Shown here: in pieces, positions 35,245-45,757 of the stretch
Layout of the letters: each line of letters opens with the position of its first letter
Position numbering within the stretch: the first letter of the stretch is position 1
Origin: Pseudanabaena sp. FACHB-2040
GTDB taxonomy: Bacteria > Cyanobacteriota > Cyanobacteriia > Phormidesmidales > Phormidesmidaceae
NCBI RefSeq assembly: GCF_014696715.1
Contig: NZ_JACJQO010000005.1
Location: forward strand, 930,001-994,000
Direction of reading: 5' to 3'
DNA length: 64,000 bases
Position numbers and translations under genes: made by a program
The notes under the pieces: generated by a model
The model's input: the letters and a program-made list of their open reading frames with translations, nothing else
Database searches by the model: none
What the model was told of the DNA's origin: nothing

Positions 35245-35305
35245 GCTGCAGGCTAAGCTGTGTGCTTAAGCGGATGATTGAGTTCGGTTAACCCATTTTT
35301 CAACT

Positions 35306-35569
35306 ATGCCCAAGCTAGAATCCGCTTCTGCCCCTTCTCAACCCCCCAGCCCCTGGCAATACAAGCCCTGGTGGTGCCAGCCCTGGTCCATCGCCCTCAC
35401 GGGTGTGGGTCTAATTGGCGGTAGCTGGATTCTCCTAGAGCGCTGGTGGCTCACCCTCCTCATCGGCATCCCCGTCACTGTCTGGATGGCTTTTTTCCTG
35501 CTGCTCTGGCCCCGGTTGATGGTTGAGTCGGGTTTGCTGGATTCGCTGGGTGAGGGGAAGGATTTGTAG
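35306..35569 (+). CDS. Small two-helix membrane protein (DUF6737-like)
   Basis: An 87-residue protein with SPWQYKPWWCQPWSIALTGV followed by two hydrophobic segments (about 28-46 and 50-68). It looks like a small conserved cyanobacterial/plant membrane protein of the DUF6737 kind, though I cannot verify this. It follows the exporter permease by 61 bp on the same strand. Confidence 0.65.
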   Translation: MPKLESASAPSQPPSPWQYKPWWCQPWSIALTGVGLIGGSWILLERWWLTLLIGIPVTVWMAFFLLLWPRLMVESGLLDSLGEGKDL

Positions 35570-36028
35570 GGGAAGTGGGTAGATGAGTGGATGGGGCTTC
35601 AGGGAAGGCTTGACGGCTCGTACCCAATTTTTAGGCTCATGCAGTGCAGAAACCTCGCTTCCCCATCTCCCCTATCTCCCTCACCTTTTCTGCCATGCTC
35701 GACTGCTCCCCCGCTCCTCCACGTCCTACTTCTCCGGCGGCTTCAACACCTGATAGGCGATAAACGTCAAAAAAGTGACGTAGCCAATCGTCAGAGCCCA
35801 ATCCTGCCAGCTGCCGTAAGTATCCATTGAAGGCCGATCTCTAGGGTAGATTTTCATTGTCTCCGATGGGAGGGGCTTGCTCCTGGTATCAACGGCTATG
35901 TTGCCGGGAGCTGAGATGCGCTATTGATGGAGACATGGCAAAACATCGGGTTCAGTAGCCCCCTTATGGTTTGGCTAATGGCTCAGGGCGCGGGGGATAG
36001 CGCTTTTACAAGGAAAGGGGGCAGTTAA
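35570..36028. other. Intergenic stretch with purine/pyrimidine skew
   Basis: The first 150 bp are G-rich then C/T-rich (GGGGAAGTGGG, later CCCCATCTCCCCTATCTCC). The middle contains the minus-strand short ORF at 35726-35827, and the end contains a probable promoter and the AAGGAAAGGGGG ribosome site for the BASS-type gene. Nothing else was seen. Confidence 0.5.
35726..35827 (-). CDS. 33-residue single-helix membrane peptide (candidate)
   Basis: A short minus-strand ORF from ATG 35827 to TAG 35726. It begins MDTYGSWQDWALTIG and continues with a hydrophobic helix YVTFLTFIAYQVL and a basic end KPPEK. One amphipathic/aromatic N-terminal turn plus one membrane helix is the layout of small cyanobacterial photosynthetic and respiratory subunits (PetN, NdhP-like). 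I do not recognise it as any of them. The upstream ribosome site is weak, so it remains a candidate. Confidence 0.45.
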   Translation of the reverse strand: MDTYGSWQDWALTIGYVTFLTFIAYQVLKPPEK

Positions 36029-36913
36029 ATGAGATTTAGCCTTAAACGGTTGCCGCTGCGATCGCAACTTCTATTTGTCAGCATTGCGGTGGGGATGCTG
36101 CTGCCGGGGGGCTACGTCTACGCCTTTTTGATTCGCTATGCCGTGATGGCAATGCTGTTTCTGTCGCTGCTAGACTGCCGCGTTTCGCTAAAGCTGCTGC
36201 TGCATCCTCATCTGTGGCGGCTTTTGGCGATGATGGGGGGAATTGCGATCGCAACCTTTGCCCTGTTTCGCCTAATCAATACAGACTTGGCGCTGATTGC
36301 TTTTCTACTGGCCGTTACGCCGACCGCCACTGCCGCGCCTGTAGTCACCCGATTTCTTAGAGGCCGGGTGGACTACGTTACGGCCTCCGTCATTTTGACC
36401 AATGGCCTGATGGCGTTAGCTATTCCGCTGCTGCTGCCGCTGCTCAGTGACAGCAGTTCAGCCAGCATGGGGCAAATCCTAAACGCCACTCTATTAGTGA
36501 TTGCCGCGCCGCTGGTGCTCTCTCAAATCTTGATCCGGACCTCTCCTAAGGTCAGCCAGCAACTCACTGCAATCAAGGATCTGTCTTTTTACCTCTGGCT
36601 GCTGGCCCTGCTGCTGGCCTCTTCTAGAACCAGTCACTTCATCCTGTACGAATCCGGCAACTGGAACTCTCTGCCAGGCATGGCTTTAGTCGCCCTCGTT
36701 CTCTGTGCCCTTAATTTTGGGGTGGGTCACTGGCTAGGGAAACCCACAATGGCTCAAGAAACCAGCCAGTCCCTCGGCCAAAAAAATACCATGCTTGCCA
36801 TCTGGCTCTGTCTGACCTTTCTCAATCCCCAAATGGCCCTAGGGCCAATGTTCTACGTTCTGTTTCAGAACCTATATAACTCGTATCTAATAGCCGGGGT
36901 AGCTAAATCGTGA
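36029..36913 (+). CDS. BASS-like (bile acid:Na+ symporter) membrane transporter
   Basis: Polytopic membrane protein of 294 residues with about nine to ten helices. The central stretch AVTPTATAAPVVTRFLRGRVDYVTASVILTN, interrupted here between residues, resembles the GxxxAP discontinuous helix of the BASS fold, and the C-terminal half ends QKNTMLAIWLCLTFLNPQMA, similar to the second repeat. Substrates of BASS proteins in cyanobacteria include bicarbonate (SbtA-unrelated BicA excluded) and organic anions; none is inferred. GGAAAGGGGG precedes the ATG. Confidence 0.65.
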   Translation: MRFSLKRLPLRSQLLFVSIAVGMLLPGGYVYAFLIRYAVMAMLFLSLLDCRVSLKLLLHPHLWRLLAMMGGIAIATFALFRLINTDLALIAFLLAVTPTATAAPVVTRFLRGRVDYVTASVILTNGLMALAIPLLLPLLSDSSSASMGQILNATLLVIAAPLVLSQILIRTSPKVSQQLTAIKDLSFYLWLLALLLASSRTSHFILYESGNWNSLPGMALVALVLCALNFGVGHWLGKPTMAQETSQSLGQKNTMLAIWLCLTFLNPQMALGPMFYVLFQNLYNSYLIAGVAKS

Positions 36914-37004
36914 AGGGAGCGGGGAGCAGGGAGTAGAGGAGATGAGCATTAGGACAGTACAGACACGCATTAACTTATGCTTTTTCTCCCCTGCCCCTTC
37001 TGCC

Positions 37005-38072
<1,068 letters not shown>

Positions 38073-38358
38073 GGAATTGGCTAGAGTGCGGGGATGGTCT
38101 CGGAAACGGGCTGAAATAATTCTTACCTGTAGGCCAGGTTGCTTTTCCTATTGTGACGGCTACCTGGCCCATTATGGGAGGAGCCAGTTAGAAATCCAAA
38201 CGGTTGCAGAGTTTCTCAATATTCTCAGCCCAATGTTCTCACTTTTCTCACGGCCCTAGTCTGCAAATGCCTACAGCTCAGTAGCAGGGGAGTTAAACAC
38301 TAGAACCCCCAAAAACCTCTGTATGATCAGGGCAGATTTGTCTGGGAGAAACCCGCCG

Positions 38359-38907
38359 ATGTCTTCTCTAAATCGCCCCCTTCGCCTCATCATCAGCTTC
38401 ATTGCAGCGATAGCCTTGGCCCTGGGTGTAGCGCCAGCCGCCTGGGCTGCTACGGGAGGGACTGCTCAGGCCGTTCTTTACAGCACCACCGATGAAAACC
38501 TGGCTCTAGGCGTAGCTCACTTAGAAGAAACCGCTGAGGGTCTCGACATTCAGGTCAGCTTTTTAGGTGCGCCCACCGGCACCCACGGCTTTCATATCCA
38601 TGCGGGGGATAGCTGTGAGGATGCGGGCAATGCGGCAGGCGGCCATTACAACCCCGATGACGTAGAGCACGGCTACCTAATCGAAGATGGGTTTGCCGCT
38701 GCCCACGCGGGTGACTTGGGCAACGTCGTGATTGGGGAAGACGGCACCGCCCTTTATACAGCTCTCGTTCCAGGGCTGACATTGGCAGCAGGAGAGCATC
38801 CAGTAACCAATCATGCCTTCATTCTGCATGCCAATCCCGACGATTTTAGCCAGCCTGTCGGCAATGCGGGCAGTCGAGTAGGCTGCGGCCTTATTGTCCA
38901 GGACTAG
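38359..38907 (+). CDS. sodC: Cu/Zn superoxide dismutase
   Basis: Secreted copper-zinc superoxide dismutase of 182 residues. A signal peptide (SFIAAIALALGVAPAAWA) directs it to the periplasm or lumen. All metal ligands are visible: HGFHIH (Cu), GGHYNP (bridging His), VEHG and HAGD (Zn), and the last Cu His in FILHANPDDF. The disulfide pair is in GDSCEDAG and RVGCGLI. I choose ATG 38359 because it starts a normal signal peptide and has GGGAG ten bases upstream; ATG 38323 would add 12 residues. Cu/Zn enzymes are uncommon in cyanobacteria compared with Fe, Mn or Ni types. Confidence 0.88.
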   Translation: MSSLNRPLRLIISFIAAIALALGVAPAAWAATGGTAQAVLYSTTDENLALGVAHLEETAEGLDIQVSFLGAPTGTHGFHIHAGDSCEDAGNAAGGHYNPDDVEHGYLIEDGFAAAHAGDLGNVVIGEDGTALYTALVPGLTLAAGEHPVTNHAFILHANPDDFSQPVGNAGSRVGCGLIVQD

Positions 38908-38930
38908 CGGCTGCAAAGCCTGAAGCACAG

Positions 38931-39119
38931 CTACTCAAGGCGAAAATAGAAAATTAGCGCCACGACTCCAGCCAGGGTTGCCGCCTGCATCAGGTCTAGC
39001 TGTAGGCCTAGGCTCAGCCCGTAGTACAGCCCAGACCAAAGCATTAGAGAGAGCCCCAGGGCAGACGTTAAAAATTCTAGAAATGCCAGGATCTCAAGCA
39101 GGGCGGCGAGCCAAACCAT
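38931..39119 (-). CDS. Small hydrophobic membrane protein, unknown
   Basis: A 62-residue, almost wholly hydrophobic protein (MVWLAALLEILAFLEFLTSA, then LMLWSGLYYGLSLGL and AATLAGVVALIFYF), giving two to three membrane helices. GGAGG lies eight bases before the ATG on the minus strand, which supports translation. No family recognised. It converges on the superoxide dismutase gene. Confidence 0.55.
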   Translation of the reverse strand: MVWLAALLEILAFLEFLTSALGLSLMLWSGLYYGLSLGLQLDLMQAATLAGVVALIFYFRLE

Positions 39120-39259
39120 CGAGACTGCCTCCAGGGGGGCGAGATGACTTAATTATGGTGAGTTCGTCGGTTGGCGAACGGAACATATAGTTAAGAAATC
39201 ACGGGCTGAAGCGGGGTTTACGGTTAGCGTGCAAAATACTTAGCCCAGGAGTGCTTCCC

Positions 39260-40159
39260 TTGACCCAGCTAAACGCTCAATCCCACCGGCTGTCTTACCT
39301 GAAGCTGGTTTTAACAATGTTTTTGTGGGGCGGCACTTTTATTGCCGGACGTTTGGCGGTGCGGGAGGTAGGGCCTTTTACTGCTGCATTTTGCCGCTTT
39401 GCCATTGCTTCTCTCTGCCTGCTGCTGCTCACCTACCGCTTTCAAGGCTCGCTGCCTCGGCTCAAGCGCCCCCAAGTTTTACCCATACTGCTGCTGGGGT
39501 TGACCGGCATCTTTGCCTACAATGTCTTTTTCTTCTCGGGGCTGAAGACGATTCCGGCGGGTCGGGCTTCTTTGATCATTGCTTTGAACCCGGTTGCGAT
39601 CGCACTCGGCTCGGCCCTGGTCTACCGAGAAAAGCTATCGCTGCTAAAGCTGGCAGGTATTGGCCTGTCTCTGCTGGGGGCAGCTTTGGTGATTGGCAAC
39701 GGCAACCCGCTAAACCTGCTGGCGGGCGGTGTTGGCATTGGCGATTTGTTTATGCTGGGCTGCGTCCTGAGCTGGATGGGCTATACCCTAGTGGGCAAGT
39801 CGGTCATGGGTCAGCTCTCGCCTTTTGTAGCCACGACCTATGCCTGCCTAGTGGGGGCGCTTTTGCTGCTGCTGCCCGCGATTGCAGAAGGGTTGGCGGG
39901 AGCTGTCACTCAAATGTCTACAGTCACTTGGTTGGGCGTTTCCTATTTGGGCATCTTTGGCTCTGCCGTTGGCTTTGTCTGGTACTACCAGGGCATCCAG
40001 GCACTGGGGCCAGCCCGAGCCGGGGTTTTTATCAATCTGGTGCCGGTGTTTGCGATCGCGCTAGCAGCTCTAGTTCTAGCGGAGCCAATCGCGCCTTCGC
40101 TGCTGTTGGGAGGCAGCCTAGTGATCGCGGGCGTCACCCTGACCAATCGAGCCAAGTAA
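39260..40159 (+). CDS. EamA/DMT family transporter
   Basis: Ten-helix drug/metabolite transporter with two EamA repeats, 299 residues from TTG 39260. The first repeat begins YLKLVLTMFLWGGTFIAGRLAV, a typical DMT opening; the second includes GDLFMLGCVLSWMGYTLVGK and ends with SLVIAGVTLTNRAK. I prefer TTG 39260 because AGGAG (39247-39251) is eight bases upstream; GTG 39251 overlaps the ribosome site. Substrate unknown; often amino acid or metabolite efflux. Confidence 0.85.
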   Translation: MTQLNAQSHRLSYLKLVLTMFLWGGTFIAGRLAVREVGPFTAAFCRFAIASLCLLLLTYRFQGSLPRLKRPQVLPILLLGLTGIFAYNVFFFSGLKTIPAGRASLIIALNPVAIALGSALVYREKLSLLKLAGIGLSLLGAALVIGNGNPLNLLAGGVGIGDLFMLGCVLSWMGYTLVGKSVMGQLSPFVATTYACLVGALLLLLPAIAEGLAGAVTQMSTVTWLGVSYLGIFGSAVGFVWYYQGIQALGPARAGVFINLVPVFAIALAALVLAEPIAPSLLLGGSLVIAGVTLTNRAK

Positions 40160-40235
40160 ACTACACCTCAAAAATTTCTTCAGCTCTACAATTGGGGAAA
40201 CTTTTTAGTCCCCTTTAGCAGTACTCAAAAATCGT

Positions 40236-41198
40236 ATGGTGCTAAAGCCAAAAGGTCGCCCCTCATCGCGCATTGCTTCACGGGCAGGCGAATTTTCTGA
40301 CGTGGTGCGCTATGGAGAGACTCACTTACCCTGGAAGGACATCTATCACCACCTGCTGAAGATCTCCTGGCCCGGTTTTATTGGGCTGATGGGTCTGGTT
40401 TATCTAGCGATTAATGCCCTCTTTGCCTTGGCCTATCTCCTGGGGGGCGAGGGTGCGATCGCAAATACCCGCCCCGGCTCCTTTACCGACCTGTTCTTCT
40501 TCAGCGTGCAGACTCTGGCCTCAATTGGCTACGGGGCCATGTATCCCCAAACCCTCTATGCCCACGGGCTGGTCGTGATCGAAGCTTTTATCGGACTGCT
40601 GTTTATTGCGATAACGACCGGCATCAGCTTTGCCCGCTTTTCCCTACCCAGCGCCCGCATTTTGTTTAGCAACTACGCCGTGATCGCTCCCCAAAATGGC
40701 GTGCCGACGCTGATGTTTCGCACCGCCAACAAGCGGCGTAACCGCATTCTAGAAGCGCAACTTTGGGTCACGCTAGTGCGCGATGAGATAACTGCCGAGG
40801 GGGAGTTTTTCCGGCGTTTCTACGACCTCAAACTGAGCCGTTCCCATACGCCGCTGTTTGCCCTATCTTGGACGGCAATGCACCCAATTGAGGCCAGCAG
40901 CCCTCTCTACGGCGAAACAGCAGAGTCTCTGGCTGAAGCAAATGGTGAAATCGTTGTGATTCTAACCGGCATTGACGAGACCATCTCTCAGACCATCCAC
41001 GCCCGCCACTCCTTCTTAGCCCAGGAAATTTTCTGGAATTACCGGCTGCGCGACATTTTCTGCTGGACTAAAGACGGGCGACGGGCCATCGACTACTCAA
41101 GCTTCGATCTGGTTGAACCGATCGCACCCGCACCCGCATCGCCCACTGATGCTGACAGCGACCTGCCTCACCCAACCGCCGGAATTGAGCGGGGGTAG
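40236..41198 (+). CDS. Inward-rectifier-type potassium channel (KirBac-like)
   Basis: Two-helix K+ channel with a cytoplasmic Kir domain, 320 residues. M1 spans about 53-73, the pore contains TLASIGYG at 93-100, and M2 follows at about 105-130 ([22 protein letters not shown]). The C-terminal domain (about 140-300) has the immunoglobulin-like Kir fold pattern, with [18 protein letters not shown] and [11 protein letters not shown]. The N-terminal slide-helix region contains [19 protein letters not shown]. Its last 31 bases overlap the convergent lipA gene. Confidence 0.9.
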   Translation: MVLKPKGRPSSRIASRAGEFSDVVRYGETHLPWKDIYHHLLKISWPGFIGLMGLVYLAINALFALAYLLGGEGAIANTRPGSFTDLFFFSVQTLASIGYGAMYPQTLYAHGLVVIEAFIGLLFIAITTGISFARFSLPSARILFSNYAVIAPQNGVPTLMFRTANKRRNRILEAQLWVTLVRDEITAEGEFFRRFYDLKLSRSHTPLFALSWTAMHPIEASSPLYGETAESLAEANGEIVVILTGIDETISQTIHARHSFLAQEIFWNYRLRDIFCWTKDGRRAIDYSSFDLVEPIAPAPASPTDADSDLPHPTAGIERG

Positions 41199-42073
41199 CG
41201 CTCCATCAAGCCTCGCACCTGCTCAGCGTGGTAAGAACTGCGAGTCAGCGGCGACGACACCACCTGCAAAAAGCCCATCTCCTCGCCCGCCTGCCGCCAC
41301 GCCTCAAATTGCTCCGGCGTCACAAAAGTCTGTACCTGTAAGTGCTTGGCGCTGGGCTGCAGGTATTGACCAATGGTGAGAATGTCGCAGTGGTGCGATC
41401 GCAAGTCCGTCATCACCTGGCGCACCTCCTCATCGGTTTCGCCCAAGCCCACCATAATGCCAGACTTGGTGTAAACCCAGGGAGCCAATTCGCGGGTTCG
41501 CTGCAGCAGTTCCAAAGTGCGATCGTAGTTGCCCTGAGGCCTGACTCGTCGGTACAGTCGGGGCACCGTTTCTGTGTTGTGGTTCAAGACCTCAGGGTTG
41601 GCCGAGAGAATCACGGCCAGAGCCTCCCAGTTACCACACAGGTCAGGAATCAACACCTCAATCGTAGTGCCAGGAGAAGCCTGACGCACCGCTTCAATAC
41701 AGCGAACAAACTGCAAAGCACCGCCATCGGGCAAGTCATCCCGGTTAACCGAGGTAATCACCACATGGTTCAGCTTCATTCGCTGCACCGCCTGGGCCAG
41801 CCGTAGCGGCTCTGTCGGATCTAGCGCCTGGGGCTTTTTCTCAAAGTCAATATCGCAGTAGGGGCAGGCCCGCGTGCAGGCCGGACCCATAATCAAAAAG
41901 GTGGCCGTTCCAGCATTAAAGCACTCGCCAATGTTGGGGCAAGAGGCCTCTTCACAGACAGTATTTAAGCCCAGATCCTGCAGAATCGCTTTGACATTGC
42001 CAACTCGCTCCCACTGAGGCGCTTTTACCCGTAACCAATCTGGTTTTACTGCCACGCTGCCTACCTGTCCCAT
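41168..42073 (-). CDS. lipA: Lipoyl synthase
   Basis: Radical-SAM enzyme that inserts two sulfurs into octanoyl groups on lipoyl domains. Both clusters are represented: auxiliary cysteines Cys40, Cys45 and Cys51 in [12 protein letters not shown], and the SAM cluster CTRACPYC (Cys66, Cys70, Cys73). The C-terminal RSSYHAEQV block contains the conserved Ser. Length, 301 residues, is normal. It ends inside the last codons of the KirBac-like gene; the overlap is 31 bp. Confidence 0.95.
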   Translation of the reverse strand: MGQVGSVAVKPDWLRVKAPQWERVGNVKAILQDLGLNTVCEEASCPNIGECFNAGTATFLIMGPACTRACPYCDIDFEKKPQALDPTEPLRLAQAVQRMKLNHVVITSVNRDDLPDGGALQFVRCIEAVRQASPGTTIEVLIPDLCGNWEALAVILSANPEVLNHNTETVPRLYRRVRPQGNYDRTLELLQRTRELAPWVYTKSGIMVGLGETDEEVRQVMTDLRSHHCDILTIGQYLQPSAKHLQVQTFVTPEQFEAWRQAGEEMGFLQVVSSPLTRSSYHAEQVRGLMERYPRSIPAVG

Positions 42074-42185
42074 GCTGTCTAGGACTTATCTTAACAAGAC
42101 TTGGGAGGGCAGTCAGGCCGGGTTTAAGCGGTTATCCTAGGGGAAAGAGAATCTCATTGCCGAGGCCGGTTTACAGGTTAGACCC

Positions 42186-42764
42186 ATGACTTCCCAATCG
42201 CCCATAAAGCGATGTTTTATGGCGCTTTGCTACACAGCAGCCGGACTATTAGCGACGGGGGCATGGCAAGGCTACCTAACCGGTGCCAACGTTCCCAACG
42301 ACTCGCTGTTTCAATCTAGCGGCACATTGCGGCTGGCCTTTGCCCTAGAGCACATTCCCACTGCCCTGACCGGCAGAAACCAGCAGATTGTAATCGACCT
42401 GGGCCAGCGGCGGCTAGAGCTATACCGGGAAGACGAAGTCATTCTCAGCTACGACGTTGCCATTGGCCAAGACGATTGGCAAACTCCCGCAGGCAACTTC
42501 ATTGTCCGAGACATGCGGCAAAATCCCGCGTGGCTCCACCCGATTACCCAAGAACCCGTTGGCCCCGGCCCTGACAACCCTCTAGGCTCCCGCTGGATCG
42601 GTTTTTGGACCGATGGCGAGCACCACATTGGGCTACACGGCACCAACGAGGAAGACTTAATTGGCGAGGCGGTTTCCCATGGCTGCGTGCGAATGCGGGA
42701 GTCTGACATTCAAGCTCTCTACACTCAGATCAGCCTGGGCACTCCCGTTCTAGTTAAGCCATAG
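42186..42764 (+). CDS. L,D-transpeptidase (YkuD domain)
   Basis: Secreted YkuD-domain peptidase that forms 3-3 cross-links or attaches proteins to peptidoglycan. It has an N-terminal membrane/signal segment (MALCYTAAGLLATGAWQGYL) and the domain from about residue 63 (IVIDLGQRRLELYRED). The catalytic block is HIGLHGTNEEDLIGEAVSHG, continuing with CVRM, where the Cys is nucleophilic. Length, 192 residues, suits a minimal enzyme without LysM. It lies next to the Gfo/Idh gene on the opposite strand, 13 bp away. Confidence 0.88.
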   Translation: MTSQSPIKRCFMALCYTAAGLLATGAWQGYLTGANVPNDSLFQSSGTLRLAFALEHIPTALTGRNQQIVIDLGQRRLELYREDEVILSYDVAIGQDDWQTPAGNFIVRDMRQNPAWLHPITQEPVGPGPDNPLGSRWIGFWTDGEHHIGLHGTNEEDLIGEAVSHGCVRMRESDIQALYTQISLGTPVLVKP

Positions 42765-42777
42765 CGCCTATAGCAAG

Positions 42778-43857
42778 CTACACAGAAACAGCGATATCCA
42801 GATCCATTGAAGCCAGGTCAATCGACTGCCAGCTCTTGCCATCTAGCGCCATCTGCTCAATCAGGCTGGCCAACCGTAGAGCTTTAAGGGCTTGCTCCCC
42901 GCCAACTGAGGGCTGCTCGCCCCCTCGCACGCAGTTAACAAAGTGCTCTAGCTCAGCGTGGAGAGGCTCAATGTTACTGGTGTAGACCTTTTCAATCAAA
43001 CCGTCTTGGCGGTAGAGTACTTGGCCGTAATCGGTCAAACAGTTGGCCGTAGTCTGACGGTGAATCAGAATTTCGTTGTTGAGAAAGTCAGCTTCTGTCA
43101 AAGACTGCTTGCAGTGAGCCGTAATAGTGCGAATTTTCCGGTGAGTTACCTTACTCGAGGTCAAGGTGGCAACAATGCCGTTAGCAAACCCTAGTGTGGC
43201 CGTTACATAGTCTAGATATCCAGAACTAGAGGCTCGACTGCCTCGCGCTGTCAACGTCACCACAGACGATCCAGCCAATTCCAGTAGCAGGTCAATGTCG
43301 TGGATCATCAGATCCAATACGACAGATACATCGTTAGCCCGCTGAGAATAAGGGCTCATGCGACGAGCTTCTAAAGCCAGTAGCTCTTCAGTTTTGAGAA
43401 CCTTGTGCAGTTCTTGAAAAGCCGGATTAAACCGCTCGATATGGCCTACCTGCAAAATGCAGTTAGAGGCAGCAGCAGCATTCACCAAAGACTCCGCTTC
43501 AGTAATGCTGGCAGCAATCGGCTTCTCAATCAGCACGTGTACCCCTGCCTGCAGACAGGCCATGCCGACAGCATGGTGGAGCCGCGTAGGAACAGCAATA
43601 CAAACAGCATCTACATGCTTAATCAGATCGAGATAATCCTCGAAAAATCGAATGCGATACTTGCCTGCGGTATCTAAACCCCGCTCAACATTGACATCAG
43701 AAACGCCAACTAGCTCTACATCCTTCAAGCGGCTCAAGACCCGAGCATGGTGCTGGCCCATATTGCCAATACCAATCACGCCAACTCGAATAGGCTCTGG
43801 GAGATTTCGGTGTAAATGCATTTCTTCGGAACTTACGGAAGCCATCTGATCCTGCAC
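42778..43857 (-). CDS. Gfo/Idh/MocA family oxidoreductase
   Basis: NAD(P)-dependent sugar-type oxidoreductase, 359 residues. The Rossmann fold starts IRVGVIGIGNMGQHHARVLS; the family catalytic block is VLIEKPIAAS, with the Lys-Pro motif. The C-terminal domain includes HIERFNPAFQELHKVL and MIHDIDLLLEL, as in cyanobacterial inositol/sugar dehydrogenase-like enzymes. Translation starts at GTG 43857 with AAGGAGG six bases upstream, a decisive ribosome site. Probably acts in sugar-nucleotide or polyol metabolism; substrate unknown. Confidence 0.85.
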   Translation of the reverse strand: MQDQMASVSSEEMHLHRNLPEPIRVGVIGIGNMGQHHARVLSRLKDVELVGVSDVNVERGLDTAGKYRIRFFEDYLDLIKHVDAVCIAVPTRLHHAVGMACLQAGVHVLIEKPIAASITEAESLVNAAAASNCILQVGHIERFNPAFQELHKVLKTEELLALEARRMSPYSQRANDVSVVLDLMIHDIDLLLELAGSSVVTLTARGSRASSSGYLDYVTATLGFANGIVATLTSSKVTHRKIRTITAHCKQSLTEADFLNNEILIHRQTTANCLTDYGQVLYRQDGLIEKVYTSNIEPLHAELEHFVNCVRGGEQPSVGGEQALKALRLASLIEQMALDGKSWQSIDLASMDLDIAVSV

Positions 43858-44069
43858 GCCTGTCCCTCCTTATACGGGATTCAGGGGGTTTTACTTGGAA
43901 AGAGTCGTGTGTGCTAGCGGAAAGTCAAACAGATATTACCACAATGCTTTGCTCTGTAAAGATTCTATGCGGCTCTTTAAGCTAGACCTCAAGCAGCTTG
44001 AGCAGAGGGGTTTCTGTTGCCAGTATGTTAGGCAGAATATTGACCGCCTTTTGGCTCTGTGGCAGTTTC

Positions 44070-45530
44070 TTAAGCGTCCCTAAAGGGCTCTGGAAACAAT
44101 AAGGGCTGCTCAGATGCGGTCGAAAGTGCAGGCTCTTCTAGAGCCGCTGCCGCATCTGGTCCCTCTAAACGACGGGCTCGAATGTCCTGCAAACGAGGGC
44201 CATCTACCGACAACACTACCCACTCAAACCCTTCGTAGATGAGACAGTCTCCCTCCGTAGGAATTTTTTGCATTTGGTAGATCAAAAATCCTCCTAGAGT
44301 TTGATATTCTTCGGCAAAGGGAAGATTGACTCTCAACAGCTCGTTGACCGTTTCAATATTGGTCTGTGCCTTTACTAAAAACGACTGATAATCCAACATT
44401 TTGACAAGGACTTCAGCCTCATCATCCGCTTCGTAAATGTCCCCAACGATCTCGGAGGTTACATCTCGCAACGTTACAAGCCCAGCAGTGCCGCCAAACT
44501 CATCGACGACCATCACCATTTCCTGGCCAGTGCGCTGCATGGTGTGTAGCAGCTCATGGAGCGGCATATACTCTGCGACAAATCGGGCCGGGCGAATGCT
44601 GGTCTGAATTGAGCTGTCGAGGTCTAGCTGATCTCGGGCCAAAAGCTGCAGCAGATCCCGCAGGTCAATAATGCCGCGAATATCATCTAAGGATTCGCCA
44701 ATAGCAGGGTAGCGGGAATGGCCAGCTTCAGCAATGAGCGCCAGCACCTCTTGCAGGGAAGCCTCTTGAGGAACCGAGTCAATTTGGGTACGGGGAATCA
44801 TAATTTCCCCAGCAGTGACATCTCGAAATTCAAAAACGTTGTTCAGCAGTTCCCGCTCATCTGCCTCTAGGCCGGGAGATTCAGCAGAGGTGCTAATAAT
44901 TAGCTGCAGTTCCTCCGGGGTGAGACGGCTATAGCCAAACTGATTGCTGTACTTGATGCCAACTAGACCCAAAAGCCATCGAGTAGATTGATTGAGAATC
45001 CAAATAAAGGGGTTGAATAAGCGGGCAATGGTGAGACTAGGCGGCCCCAAAAACCGGGCCAGCTGCTCTGGGTAGAGAATCGCGACGGATTTGGGACAGA
45101 GCTCACCTAGCACGATTTGCAGGTAAGCAATTAGAAAAAAGGCGAGCGGAATCGACAGGGAGTGAGACATTCCCTGAATCACAGTAGGGGGCAGCGGCAG
45201 GCGAGCAATCCAAAAGGACAGGATAACGGCTAGGGTGCTCTCACCAATCCAGCCTAGAGCCAAACTGGCCAGGGTGATCCCTAGTTGGGTGGTTGACAGT
45301 AACCGATCCAGGCTGCGCTGGAGCCGCTGCACGGTTTTCGCCTGAGCATCTCCTTGAGAAACGAGCTGGCTTACCCGAGAACGGCGCACCGAGACAATGG
45401 AAAACTCGGCTGTTACAAAAAAAGCGTTTAAGCCAATGAGGAGCAGCACCGCCAGCAATCGGGTCGAGATATCTGCAGCTGTTAGTTCGGGGGAGATTAC
45501 CACAAGCAGTACGTCGAACCAGGGGCACAT
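44070..45530 (-). CDS. HlyC/CorC (CNNM) family membrane protein with CBS domains
   Basis: Membrane protein of 486 residues. An N-terminal DUF21/CNNM domain with four helices (about 15-190; LLLIGLNAFFVTAEFSIVSV, family ExxF-like) is followed by a CBS pair (about 220-345; VMIPRTQID-like MIPRTQIDSVP and VDEFGGTAGLVTLRD) and a C-terminal CorC/HlyC (TPA/PCMH-like) domain ending near residue 440. Such proteins take part in Mg2+/Co2+ efflux; older names include hemolysin C. The proline- and acid-rich tail is variable. Monocistronic in this context. Confidence 0.9.
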   Translation of the reverse strand: MCPWFDVLLVVISPELTAADISTRLLAVLLLIGLNAFFVTAEFSIVSVRRSRVSQLVSQGDAQAKTVQRLQRSLDRLLSTTQLGITLASLALGWIGESTLAVILSFWIARLPLPPTVIQGMSHSLSIPLAFFLIAYLQIVLGELCPKSVAILYPEQLARFLGPPSLTIARLFNPFIWILNQSTRWLLGLVGIKYSNQFGYSRLTPEELQLIISTSAESPGLEADERELLNNVFEFRDVTAGEIMIPRTQIDSVPQEASLQEVLALIAEAGHSRYPAIGESLDDIRGIIDLRDLLQLLARDQLDLDSSIQTSIRPARFVAEYMPLHELLHTMQRTGQEMVMVVDEFGGTAGLVTLRDVTSEIVGDIYEADDEAEVLVKMLDYQSFLVKAQTNIETVNELLRVNLPFAEEYQTLGGFLIYQMQKIPTEGDCLIYEGFEWVVLSVDGPRLQDIRARRLEGPDAAAALEEPALSTASEQPLLFPEPFRDA

Positions 45531-45757
45531 CCTCTAGCAGGGCTAACACTAGCCGTGAAAGGAGAGAAGGCAAAAACCCAGAGCAAAGAACAGTGGGAAT
45601 AACTGCTCAAGTTAAGTGACTGCTGTTAGCAGGCTAGGTGCGATCAGACCAAGCTGCAATTGCGACGCTCCTAGACTGAGCTAATACCTCTCATCCGTCA
45701 TTGTAGTGGCATATTTTTCATCCTGAACCAGGAGATGCTGAGCCTGCCTCAGAAAAC

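Noticed and set aside
43967-44083. 38-residue plus-strand ORF (MRLFKLDLKQLEQRGF...)
   Set aside because: It has no ribosome site I can see and its end overlaps the HlyC/CorC gene; no family features. Kept out for lack of support.
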